DNA of 58,418 nt from Candidatus Fermentithermobacillaceae bacterium (lineage in GTDB: Bacteria > Bacillota > Sulfobacillia > Fermentithermobacillales > Fermentithermobacillaceae): contig JAAZEL010000046.1 of assembly GCA_012512325.1 (NCBI GenBank), positions 1 to 58,418 of the forward strand, in the 5' to 3' direction. The notes beneath the pieces are model-generated. The model made no database searches. It was not told the DNA's origin and saw only the letters and a list, made by a program, of their open reading frames with translations. The translations under genes were made by a program, and so were the position numbers. This document shows, one piece after another, positions 9,725 to 18,476 of this stretch (positions within the stretch are counted from its first letter, which is position 1; every line of letters starts with the position of its first letter).

Positions 9725-10998
9725 TCAAGCAAGATTTGGGACAAAGTTTGTTTACGGTTCATTTCAGGATGCTGCAGAACAACGTCTTCCAGGTATTCAA
9801 GAGCTTCTCCGACAACCTGCCCCTGTTCCACATCAAGGAGTTCCATGATTTCATTGCCGTCAAGGGCAAGTGTCATGAAATCCTGACAATCAGATTGTAA
9901 CATCAACCAATACCCGGCCGACAAGAACAAGAAGTCGTCGGGCAAGCCGCCGTTGCCACGGCCCAGCCAGATGGCCCGTTTTACGTCCATGAGCCGCTCC
10001 AGCTGCTTTACTCCCCAGTGATACACTATCCTCCTCGCCATGTATCCCGGATCCTTAGTGTATCCGCCTGGTTGTTTCCACAAACCTGAATGGCCCTTGG
10101 GCAGGGACCGCTTGTCCAAGATAAGCTCAGGATCGCAGTTCAGAACCAACCATTCTACTTGTCTTGTCAGGCTCGCGGGAAGGTTGAACCTTGACTGTAC
10201 GTCGTCTGGCTTCGTTTCGGTAATCCCCAACAACACCGCCAGCCTGGCTGGAAGGTCGGGTTGACACAAGGAAAGAGCCGCTGCCACCTGATGAGGGGCC
10301 TGATCCAGCTCAGGCAGGATTGTGGCGCTGAGCCCGTATTCGTATAAGTCCGTCACGCCTTGGCACACGGCCGGGGACGTCAGGATCCTCCGCAACTCGG
10401 CAAACACCCTCTCGCCTGACACCCGGGATAGCAGGCCCTTACGTTCCCGGATGGCCTCAACCAGTTCAGCATCGAAGTTCAAACCCAGACAGGTTCTAAA
10501 CCTCACGGCCCTCAAGATCCTCAGGGGATCTTCTTCAAAGCGCTCCCTGGCATCTCCTACACATACAAGCGCCCTGTGCTCAAGGTGTTCCAGGCCTCCG
10601 AAAGGATCGAAAATCTCACCGGTAAAAGGATCCCAGGCCATGGCGTTGATGGTAAAGTCGCGGCGTTCCAGGTCTTTCCCCAGGGGCACTCCGAACACAA
10701 CCTGGCTCGGGTGCCGTTTATCGCGGTAGTCTTTCTCAGCCCGAAGGGAGACCACGTCCACATCCCCGACTGAGACCCTGCCGAGCTCAATCCCCACAGT
10801 GCATGCTCCCGGGAACACCTGCAATATCTCTTGAGGATCCATGTCCACAGCCACGTCCCAGTCTTGGGGCTGCCTTCCAAGCAAGACATCCCTTACCGGG
10901 CCTCCTACAATAAGGGGGGTACCTCCGCTATTCTTGAGGGCTGAAGCTATCGCTTGCACTTTGAAGGGTATCTTACCGGGGTCAACATATGCTTTCAT
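9703..10998 (-). CDS. cca: CCA tRNA nucleotidyltransferase / poly(A) polymerase family
   Basis: LIVGGPVRDVLLGRQPQDWDVAVD, RRDFTINAMAWDPFTGEIFDPFGGLEHL, DPLRILRAVRF. Alternative start at 11010. Confidence 0.93.
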   Translation of the reverse strand: MKAYVDPGKIPFKVQAIASALKNSGGTPLIVGGPVRDVLLGRQPQDWDVAVDMDPQEILQVFPGACTVGIELGRVSVGDVDVVSLRAEKDYRDKRHPSQVVFGVPLGKDLERRDFTINAMAWDPFTGEIFDPFGGLEHLEHRALVCVGDARERFEEDPLRILRAVRFRTCLGLNFDAELVEAIRERKGLLSRVSGERVFAELRRILTSPAVCQGVTDLYEYGLSATILPELDQAPHQVAAALSLCQPDLPARLAVLLGITETKPDDVQSRFNLPASLTRQVEWLVLNCDPELILDKRSLPKGHSGLWKQPGGYTKDPGYMARRIVYHWGVKQLERLMDVKRAIWLGRGNGGLPDDFLFLSAGYWLMLQSDCQDFMTLALDGNEIMELLDVEQGQVVGEALEYLEDVVLQHPEMNRKQTLSQILLEWWSKRV

Positions 10999-12535
10999 GG
11001 GCCTTTTCATGGCTCTTCGCTTTTGCTGCCAGAAGCTGGTTGTCAGCGGCTGCCATCAGCACCCGCGATTCATCCCCGTCGGCGGGGTAACACGATATGC
11101 CGAAACTCGCACCAGGAACCGGAATATGCCTTCCAGACAAGTCTGTGAGTTTTGCATCAAGCCAGCCTGATATCACGCTCTTTATGCGCCCGCATGCCAG
11201 TTCAGGGCGAACCCCGGGCAGCAAAACGATGAACTCGTCACCTCCGAAGCGTCCTACTATGTCATCTGCCCTGAACCCGCGCTTGAGACTCTGGGAGATG
11301 TGTACCAACACCCGGTCGCCTGCCAAGTGCCCGAAATTGTCGTTTATGGATTTCATCCTGTCTACGTCTAGCAACACGATTGATATGCACTCGGGCCCCT
11401 TGTTCTGCTTGGCGCTTTCCAGAAGCCGATCCAGGGCGGACACGGTGCTTCTTCTATTATACAACCCGGTTAGGCTGTCAGTCTCGGCAGCTTTCTTGAC
11501 CTGGCTGTGCAACTGTGCCACCTCCAGTGCCGACGCGATGTGTCCCGCCACCGCCATGAGGAGCTTGACATCTGTCGGCGTGAAACCGTGCTTCTCTGCT
11601 TTTTGCACAACCAGTACCCCCAGCCGCTTACCCCGTACCTCAAGGGGTACATATACTTCCGACGCCACGTCGGGTGCACCTTTGTAGTACCTGTCGTCTA
11701 TGGCCACATCGGGCACATTCTGTGGCTGGCCGTGTTCCATGACCCACCATGAAACCCCCGTTCCACGGGGGATCTTAAGGCCTAGCACTTCTTGGGACAT
11801 CCCTAAACCCGCTGAAATCACGAGGTTCTCGCCTTTTTCGTCGGGGAGCAGTATGGAACAGTCGGTATAGCGCATTTCCGTGGACACGATATACAGAATG
11901 TGATTCAGCAAGTCGTCCAAATCCAAGAGCTTTTTCATCTCCTGGGTGATGCGAAATATCACGCTCATTTCTTTCGACGCGATGATTTCTCTGTCTGCTT
12001 CCTGTGACTCTGAGGGGATCTGGGTTCCACGCGAAGCCACCTCCCATGCGGGATCAAGTTCCTCCGGGCCCAGCACGTCCAGGAGCCAACTACCGCCTGA
12101 TATCGATTGAAGGATCCGCTCGGCCTTAGACTGCCGGGATACCTCACTGATGGTGATAACAGTCTTCAGCGAGGTTTGTTCCGGTTTGTCAACGGGTTTG
12201 GCCGCTAGTCTCAAAACCCGCTTTTGGCCGCTGGCCTCATTCTCGATCTCGCAGTCAAACTTAAGATCCGCTCCTGAAACCGGTGAAGCGCTGTCTACAA
12301 GATCGATCCATCTGGCAAACTCCTTGTGATTGCCTGTATGAGGAGGAACGATGCTGTGCATGAACTCCCGAAACGCCTTCCCCACCATCCCCTGTACATC
12401 GCAGTTGAGAAAGGAAGCTGCCTTGGGGTTGGCAAATGCAATGCAGCCTACACGGTCTACCAACAGAATCCCCATGTCAACCACATCCAGCGCCGTTGCG
12501 AGCACCTCTGACTGGAGGGCAAACCCGCCGTTCAC
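10982..12535 (-). CDS. Diguanylate cyclase with PAS and GAF domains
   Basis: PAS-like ILLVDRVGCIAFANPKAASFL; GAF region; GGDEF motif FRADDIVGRFGGDEFIVLLPG. GTG start at 12535 preceded by AGGAGGTG. Confidence 0.9.
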   Translation of the reverse strand: MNGGFALQSEVLATALDVVDMGILLVDRVGCIAFANPKAASFLNCDVQGMVGKAFREFMHSIVPPHTGNHKEFARWIDLVDSASPVSGADLKFDCEIENEASGQKRVLRLAAKPVDKPEQTSLKTVITISEVSRQSKAERILQSISGGSWLLDVLGPEELDPAWEVASRGTQIPSESQEADREIIASKEMSVIFRITQEMKKLLDLDDLLNHILYIVSTEMRYTDCSILLPDEKGENLVISAGLGMSQEVLGLKIPRGTGVSWWVMEHGQPQNVPDVAIDDRYYKGAPDVASEVYVPLEVRGKRLGVLVVQKAEKHGFTPTDVKLLMAVAGHIASALEVAQLHSQVKKAAETDSLTGLYNRRSTVSALDRLLESAKQNKGPECISIVLLDVDRMKSINDNFGHLAGDRVLVHISQSLKRGFRADDIVGRFGGDEFIVLLPGVRPELACGRIKSVISGWLDAKLTDLSGRHIPVPGASFGISCYPADGDESRVLMAAADNQLLAAKAKSHEKAHESIC

Positions 12536-12644
12536 TCTATCACCTCCTTTTGCCCTTGAATTTGCAACCGTACATAGACTATGTCGGATTAACGCGGGAA
12601 ACAATTGATAGTGTCCAGAACTTGGAAGTCCACCAACTAGACTA

Positions 12645-13397
12645 TCACAGAGGGGAACGTTTTTCAACGCCTGTTTTTCCCTTGAGGTACAGGAAAACGC
12701 CCAGACTGATTGCCAGCATCAAAGCGGAAAACCATTGGGCGTAGCTCAACCCTAACACGAAAGAACGGTTATCCCGGAAGAACTCAAGGGCAAACCGTAT
12801 CCCGGAGTACCCTGCCATGTAGATTAGGAACAAACCGCCGTCAAACCATACTCGTTGGGACATTCTCAGCAGAAACACAAACAGGAGGAAGTCGGCTGCG
12901 CTTTCATAGATTGGATAGGGATGTCTCAAACCCGGAGCATACCTGGTAAGCACTCCCCAGCTCCCACCGGTCAAAATGCCGTAACAGCAACCATTGAACA
13001 GGCAGCCCCACCTGCCTATGGACTGACCCAAGGCCACTCCGGGGACTACTATGTCGAACAGCACACCCAAGGGCATTTGCTTGACGCGGCAGTACAAACC
13101 CACGGCGATGATCCCCCCAAGGAGCACACCGTGAATCGAAAGGCCGCCGTCTCTCAGATCGAAGACAGCCTTGAGGTCCGGATAGGCCTCTACGTTCAAA
13201 GCCACATGCAGCAACCGCCCGCCCAAGACTCCTGACACGAACAACAGCAGGAAGAAGTCCAGCAGCGAGTCGGGATCCATCCCTTTCTTCCTGGCTATTC
13301 TACTTGCCATCAAGGCGCCGAGCACATACCCCAGTCCCACCATGAGGCCGTAAGAGTAGAACTTGATGCCGCCCAAAGTGAAAAGCACAGGTCGCAT
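12645..13397 (-). CDS. lgt: Prolipoprotein diacylglyceryl transferase
   Basis: GLSIHGVLLGGIIAVGLYCR, VALGQSIGRWGCLFNGCCYG. Confidence 0.95.
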   Translation of the reverse strand: MRPVLFTLGGIKFYSYGLMVGLGYVLGALMASRIARKKGMDPDSLLDFFLLLFVSGVLGGRLLHVALNVEAYPDLKAVFDLRDGGLSIHGVLLGGIIAVGLYCRVKQMPLGVLFDIVVPGVALGQSIGRWGCLFNGCCYGILTGGSWGVLTRYAPGLRHPYPIYESAADFLLFVFLLRMSQRVWFDGGLFLIYMAGYSGIRFALEFFRDNRSFVLGLSYAQWFSALMLAISLGVFLYLKGKTGVEKRSPL

Positions 13398-13494
13398 ATG
13401 ATCACCTCTATCAATAATACCACTTCGGAATAATCAGATGCCATTCAATGCATGCTATCAACATAAAACACGGTTTGCCGGGGGGAAAGGCACA

Positions 13495-13902
13495 GTGTCT
13501 CTGAGACAGCGCACAGCGTACCTGCTCTTGGGGGTCGTTATCGGCGCATGTTTATCCTTGGGAGGGTTGATGGTTCTGGCCAATTACGCGCCTGATGTCT
13601 ACTTCAGCTGGCAGCAGATGATAACCGGCACCGCCCTGGAAGACGATACCGCCCAACTCCTGCCCGACCAATCGGTGCTCAAATCCCTCATCCAGGATAT
13701 CCTGTCTTCGGAGCAAGGAAAAGCTCTGGTAAGCGACATTATACGTACCCAGGCTCCCCTGACCTGGAGACAAATGCTTGAGGAAGCCACAGGCTCTGTC
13801 GAATTTCGGGAGACTCTGGTAGAAGCGCTGGATTCCTTCTTCAAGACCGAGGAAGGAGCCACGCTAATCAGGCGTGTAGTTGAGGACGCCATGAGACGGT
13901 AA
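13495..13902 (+). CDS. Single-pass membrane protein with GerD-like helical repeats
   Basis: GTG at 13495 after GGGGGGAAAGG; one TM helix, then SVLKSLIQDILSSEQGKALVSDIIR and SFFKTEEGATLIRRVVEDAMRR repeats. Confidence 0.6.
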   Translation: MSLRQRTAYLLLGVVIGACLSLGGLMVLANYAPDVYFSWQQMITGTALEDDTAQLLPDQSVLKSLIQDILSSEQGKALVSDIIRTQAPLTWRQMLEEATGSVEFRETLVEALDSFFKTEEGATLIRRVVEDAMRR

Positions 13903-13940
13903 GCCGGCCAGGTAGTAAGGGAAGCAGCCAATAGGCGAAA

Positions 13941-13962
13941 AGGGCGCCGGTACAAGCGCCCT
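13941..13962. terminator. Hairpin AGGGCGC/GCGCCCT between convergent genes
   Basis: Perfect 7-bp stem, 8-nt loop, followed by CTTATTA on plus and preceded by CGAAA. Confidence 0.55.
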
Positions 13963-14055
13963 CTTATTACTTCGTCGGCTCTGGACCTGTTAGCCTGGAA
14001 GGTTCCCGATATCAAGTGCCTGTGCCTTCGTGTCCGGAGCCGGCTCCGTGACCCG

Positions 14056-14790
14056 TCAGGCGGAAGCGTCAGCCTCGGGCATGGCAGCAAGCAGCTCCCT
14101 GGCATCCAGCCTGTCTTCGACCTTCTCATCTGACATGATCTTGCCGTCCCTGAGGGAAATTATCCTCTCAGAATGCCTGGCAATATCCGGGTCATGGGTT
14201 ACCAACACGATGGTTATCCCCTGTTCATGGAGTTCTTGGAAGATTGCCATGATTTCTTCCCCTGAACGGGAGTCCAAGTTACCGGTAGGCTCATCGGCCA
14301 GGATCACCTTAGGCCCGCCCACAATAGCCCTGGCAATGGCCACTCTTTGCTGCTCGCCTCCTGACATCTCAGTGGGCTTATGCTGCGTCCTGTGGCCAAG
14401 CCCCACAGCCTCAAGGGCTTTTGCCGCCCTGGCGCGCCGTTCCCGCGAAGAAGTACCCCTGTATATCAAGGGCAGCTCGACATTAGATGTGGCATCTATC
14501 CTTGATAGCAAATTGTACGACTGAAAAATGAACCCAATGCATTTGTTGCGTATTTCCGCAAGTTCGTTATCGGACTTCTTGCTCACATCTTCACCGTCAA
14601 GGTAATACTCCCCTGAAGTAGGCCTGTCGAGACACCCCAGGATATTCATCAAGGTTGACTTACCTGACCCGGAGGGCCCCATTATTGCCACAAACTGGCC
14701 TTTTGGAATCTCCATGTCAACTTCCCTGAGGGCAGGCACTTCAACCTTCCCCATACTGTATACTTTTGTGAGTCCCCGTATCTTTATCAT
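14056..14790 (-). CDS. ABC transporter ATP-binding protein (MacB/LolD type)
   Basis: Walker A GPSGSGKST, LSGGEQQRVAIARAI-type signature (MSGGEQQRVAIARAI), VILADEPTGNLDSRSGEEI. Confidence 0.95.
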   Translation of the reverse strand: MIKIRGLTKVYSMGKVEVPALREVDMEIPKGQFVAIMGPSGSGKSTLMNILGCLDRPTSGEYYLDGEDVSKKSDNELAEIRNKCIGFIFQSYNLLSRIDATSNVELPLIYRGTSSRERRARAAKALEAVGLGHRTQHKPTEMSGGEQQRVAIARAIVGGPKVILADEPTGNLDSRSGEEIMAIFQELHEQGITIVLVTHDPDIARHSERIISLRDGKIMSDEKVEDRLDARELLAAMPEADASA

Positions 14791-14906
14791 TTGATTGCAC
14801 CTCCGGCGCGCCCTTTGCTTCCTATTCTTGACGCAATACATGGAACGAAGTTCCATTCCCGGCCCCCCCGGGTGCCGAAAACCTCAGGTCACTGAGGAAT
14901 CTCTGC

Positions 14907-17657
14907 TTACCTGGTGATCCCGGGTGTAAACACATCTACCTGCCTCTGGGTAACATATGTATTCTTTACCCGGACTACCCTATCCTCCAATTCGTATTCT
15001 ATGGTCAACCTTACGCCCCACAATACCGTAAACTCTCCTGAGCGTTCCCAGAGCACCCGGAAGCTCTCGCCCGGATCAAAGTCAACCGCGGTAACCCGCG
15101 CTCCTTCAGGCAGTCTCCATGCGGCTTTCCCTGAGAACAGCGCATACTTTCCCGTAACCCACTTCAAGGGCCCTGTGAGTTCCAGGTATACCTCCGGCGG
15201 GGTAACGCTTGAGCAGGAGAACTCCCTGGTTTCCGGCGCCTCGTCGGTGGCTACATGCCACGATTTCTCAAGCAGCACATTGTCATGATTATCGTACGAA
15301 ACCGCCCTCACCAGGTACCGGCCTGAAGGGCCGAAGGTGTGGGCGACTTCCAGGTGAGGCTGCCCCTGGATCACCACTGTCTCCCCGTCCCCGAAATCCA
15401 CTTCCCAATACGAATGATATGTCTCCTGGGGCTTCCACAAGGTAGTATGTTTGGACCTGTACACCACCCTTACCGTTGGAATATCCTCCTCTTCACCTGG
15501 TACATCCTGTACCGGGCCCTGGATTCCTTTATCCTCTTTGTCCAGCGCGCCTTGGTCCCATGTTCCCTGGCCCCACTGGAACTCAGCCGACTCTCTTCCG
15601 TCCCAATCGCCTTGAAGGGGCGGACCTTCATCGCCCATGAAACCGTCCACACTGACCCTGACCTTGCTGATCAGCTCGCGTTCGAACACGGACTCCACCT
15701 TTCCCCCGGGGGTATACGGGTTGACCGTGCCCGTCCTGACAAGCTTCAGGCCCACCCTGTAGCACTCGTGCTTCAGCAAGACCTCTGCCTTCGCTCCTCC
15801 GGCCAACATCCGGTGCCAACCCGAAACCGGCAGCCACCGCTCTCCGTCGTAGCCCTCAACCCAGAGGGCACACCCCCACCCTTCAGGCAATGAAGGCACG
15901 CTAACTGAAACGTTGAACACCCGGTCGCCGGCGGTATCCCAAACCGGTGCCACATACGAAGGCTGCCAGCTTGATACTGCGATTTCCTCCATGTCCTGCA
16001 CTGCGTTGAACCGGGCTGTCTTATCCGGCTCAAGCAGCAAGGCAACTATGGTTTGCTGTACCTGCTTGTCCTTTAAGAGGTTCAGATAGGACGGGGACAG
16101 AAATCCGGAAAACACCCTGATTACATCCCTGGGCCCTTGGGGCGGGACGGCAGAGTCCACTTCGCAGAATAGGTCATTCGGGCCTACCTGGGGCCACACC
16201 AGCCCCAAAAGGTTGGTAACCTTGCCTGTTACGGTAACAAAACGGGTCTTCCTGGTATATGCTGACGAAGAAGCCATCCGGTTAAGCTGCTCTAGGTAGT
16301 AGTTGGCAGGCACCCTGTAGAACCTCTGGCCGGCAGAGGTGCCCAGGTTGACCAACGCTTCTTCCTTCACCAGCCTTCTCAAGAAGGGGCTCTCGGGGCC
16401 GTCCAGGTATCCGATGGAACTGACTATGCGATCTGCAATTATTCTCTGTACTTCCGCTTTCACGGTTATCAACGCCTTCTTGGCGTAGTGCAGGAGCGCC
16501 TTGAGCCCGTAGTGTATGATGGCATCTTTGAGGCTGCCGGGCCCAGGGCCCTGGGAAGGTGCGAGTAGGCTCTGCCCCAGGCTCCCCGACGAAGCCATCC
16601 GCACCACGTACTGGTTTCTGCCAACGGCCATTGCCAGGAGTTCATAATATGCAACGGTGAAATCTTGTCCGGCCTGGGGCGGGCCGTCTGAGGTTTCGGC
16701 CGACGGCCCGAGTGGCGGCCTAGTGCCCCCGGCAATGCAGTTTTCCCATATCAGGGGGCGGTTTTGCTTGATCCACCCTGCGAAAGTCTGCGTGGGTGAA
16801 TCCGCAGGCACGTATGGGAGGGACAGGAACCTTTCTTGCACATATTGGCTGTACAGGGGCTCATAGATTTCCCTAGCTCTCTTTGCCACCCACCAAGCTT
16901 CGCTTTCCCACTGGAAGTTCCCGGTACCCAGGGAACTCGGCAAGTCCCCTGTGCTCCTTGGAGATATGGCTGCAGGATCCAACACAGAGCTCACATCACC
17001 TAAGGGCGAAAATCGGGAATACCGTGTTTCCTGTTCAAACATGCACTCATGTTTCACAACCGTGCATGCTTGAAACAGCAGATCCGCCAGGAACGAACCT
17101 CTCTGGGGTGTGCTGAGCATGATGGCGTTGTCTACCAATCCGTCGCGGATGATTCCCGTTTCCAGCCCGAACCTGAGAACCAGCCCCGAAACTCCGTAAG
17201 CGGCGACGTCCAATATGCCGCATCCCGTATCCTCCACGGTTTGTTCCAATACCTTGCGCAACGAATGAGCCCCTGAATCCAGGTCCCCGTAGGGCTCCCC
17301 AGGGGTGTGCACGAACAAGGTTGTCCCAAGGCGATACCCTGACTCTTCCAGGCGGGACACCAGGCCTGCCCGGGTCCATACGCTCGGGCCGTCATTGTCC
17401 GATGGCTCACCGATGAGCACCAACGGCTTGGACGGGATAGTCCTTTGGGCTGAGTGTTCGCCCGAGGGCGCTGCCGGCCGGGGCGAAGCCGCCAAGGGTG
17501 ATGCAAGGTTAAGCAATATGCACAGCGATGACACAACCGCAACCATCCTGACTCCTGTCAGTCGGGTTAAGGCAGATCTGGTTTTGCCCCCGGAACTCCC
17601 GGGTAACCGGGCAAATAACCGGCCGGTTAGACAGGCAAGAAGGGCTTTAGTCATCAC
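14907..17657 (-). CDS. Secreted lipase-fold-like (alpha/beta hydrolase) protein with C-terminal PKD-like domain
   Basis: 916 aa with N-terminal signal; CGILDVAAYGVSGLVLRFGLETGIIRDGLVDNAIMLSTPQRGSF resembles the lipase nucleophile-elbow region; C-terminal YWEVDFGDGETVVIQ...AHTFGPSGRYLVRAVSYD is PKD-like. Confidence 0.6.
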   Translation of the reverse strand: MMTKALLACLTGRLFARLPGSSGGKTRSALTRLTGVRMVAVVSSLCILLNLASPLAASPRPAAPSGEHSAQRTIPSKPLVLIGEPSDNDGPSVWTRAGLVSRLEESGYRLGTTLFVHTPGEPYGDLDSGAHSLRKVLEQTVEDTGCGILDVAAYGVSGLVLRFGLETGIIRDGLVDNAIMLSTPQRGSFLADLLFQACTVVKHECMFEQETRYSRFSPLGDVSSVLDPAAISPRSTGDLPSSLGTGNFQWESEAWWVAKRAREIYEPLYSQYVQERFLSLPYVPADSPTQTFAGWIKQNRPLIWENCIAGGTRPPLGPSAETSDGPPQAGQDFTVAYYELLAMAVGRNQYVVRMASSGSLGQSLLAPSQGPGPGSLKDAIIHYGLKALLHYAKKALITVKAEVQRIIADRIVSSIGYLDGPESPFLRRLVKEEALVNLGTSAGQRFYRVPANYYLEQLNRMASSSAYTRKTRFVTVTGKVTNLLGLVWPQVGPNDLFCEVDSAVPPQGPRDVIRVFSGFLSPSYLNLLKDKQVQQTIVALLLEPDKTARFNAVQDMEEIAVSSWQPSYVAPVWDTAGDRVFNVSVSVPSLPEGWGCALWVEGYDGERWLPVSGWHRMLAGGAKAEVLLKHECYRVGLKLVRTGTVNPYTPGGKVESVFERELISKVRVSVDGFMGDEGPPLQGDWDGRESAEFQWGQGTWDQGALDKEDKGIQGPVQDVPGEEEDIPTVRVVYRSKHTTLWKPQETYHSYWEVDFGDGETVVIQGQPHLEVAHTFGPSGRYLVRAVSYDNHDNVLLEKSWHVATDEAPETREFSCSSVTPPEVYLELTGPLKWVTGKYALFSGKAAWRLPEGARVTAVDFDPGESFRVLWERSGEFTVLWGVRLTIEYELEDRVVRVKNTYVTQRQVDVFTPGITR

Positions 17658-18327
17658 CCATCCCCGCCTTCACTCCTGATTTGGGCCACAGCCCCCTGTT
17701 GGCGATCGCCAACCGGGTGGCAGGGTAACCCAACCGGAAGCATGTTTCCAATTCTTCTTTCCACTCATCAGGCGAGACTGCCCTGGGTCCTCCGGGTTCA
17801 AGCACCAGGAGCTCAGCCCAGGACTCCCCGGGCTTGAGGGTTATGTGCCGGCTGCCATACTCCAACTCCACCGTTCCGTCCCGTCTCGTGCTTGAGACTC
17901 TGAGTTTCCCCGAAACCACCCTGGCCAGATTGTTCACCAGCTCAACATCTTCGCCGTCAATGCCTGGGACCACCAGGGAAGCAGGTGCCGTGAGGTCCAA
18001 GGCCGCCCTGCCTGTCCTGGAGAAGATCAAACGTTCATCGAATGGCACGCCCTGGGAAGTGGCACTGTAATACACCCCCAGGCACACACCGAAAAGGCTC
18101 TTCCTTTCGGGCAATATCAGGGTTTGTTCAGAGGCGTCAATGAACACCCGGAACGACTCAGGCATGGAAAGCGGCCATCCCGTGATGGCGTTCAAGGAAG
18201 ACTCTTCCACTGTTACGAACACGAAGGAGTCGGCGAAGTGCATCCATCGCAGGGACAGCGCGGCAATGAGCAAACAAGCGCATACGATCAATAAGATCTT
18301 GAGCACAAGGCCGATACGGTCTTTCAT
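17647..18327 (-). CDS. Membrane-anchored extracytoplasmic protein of unknown function
   Basis: 226 aa, N-terminal TM (IGLVLKILLIVCACLLIAALSLRW); 3' end overlaps the 916-aa gene by 11 nt. Confidence 0.65.
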   Translation of the reverse strand: MKDRIGLVLKILLIVCACLLIAALSLRWMHFADSFVFVTVEESSLNAITGWPLSMPESFRVFIDASEQTLILPERKSLFGVCLGVYYSATSQGVPFDERLIFSRTGRAALDLTAPASLVVPGIDGEDVELVNNLARVVSGKLRVSSTRRDGTVELEYGSRHITLKPGESWAELLVLEPGGPRAVSPDEWKEELETCFRLGYPATRLAIANRGLWPKSGVKAGMGDD

Positions 18328-18390
18328 TGATACTCCCCCACCCTCATGAAGCTACACTTATGTGAGGGCCGGCCGAGGGACAAAACAAAC

Positions 18391-18441
18391 GGCCCGGCCT
18401 CACCGGAACACACCCAGGGTGTTCCGTCAGGTCACCGGGCC
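18391..18441 (-). terminator. Extended bulged hairpin downstream of the glycerate kinase-Nudix gene
   Basis: GGCCCGG-CCT-cac-CGGAACAC / GTGTTCCG-tc-AGG-tca-CCGGGCC; on the minus strand it is followed by GTTTGTTTTG. Confidence 0.6.
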
Positions 18442-18476
18442 CTTCGCATCATGCATTATATCACATGTATGCCGTT

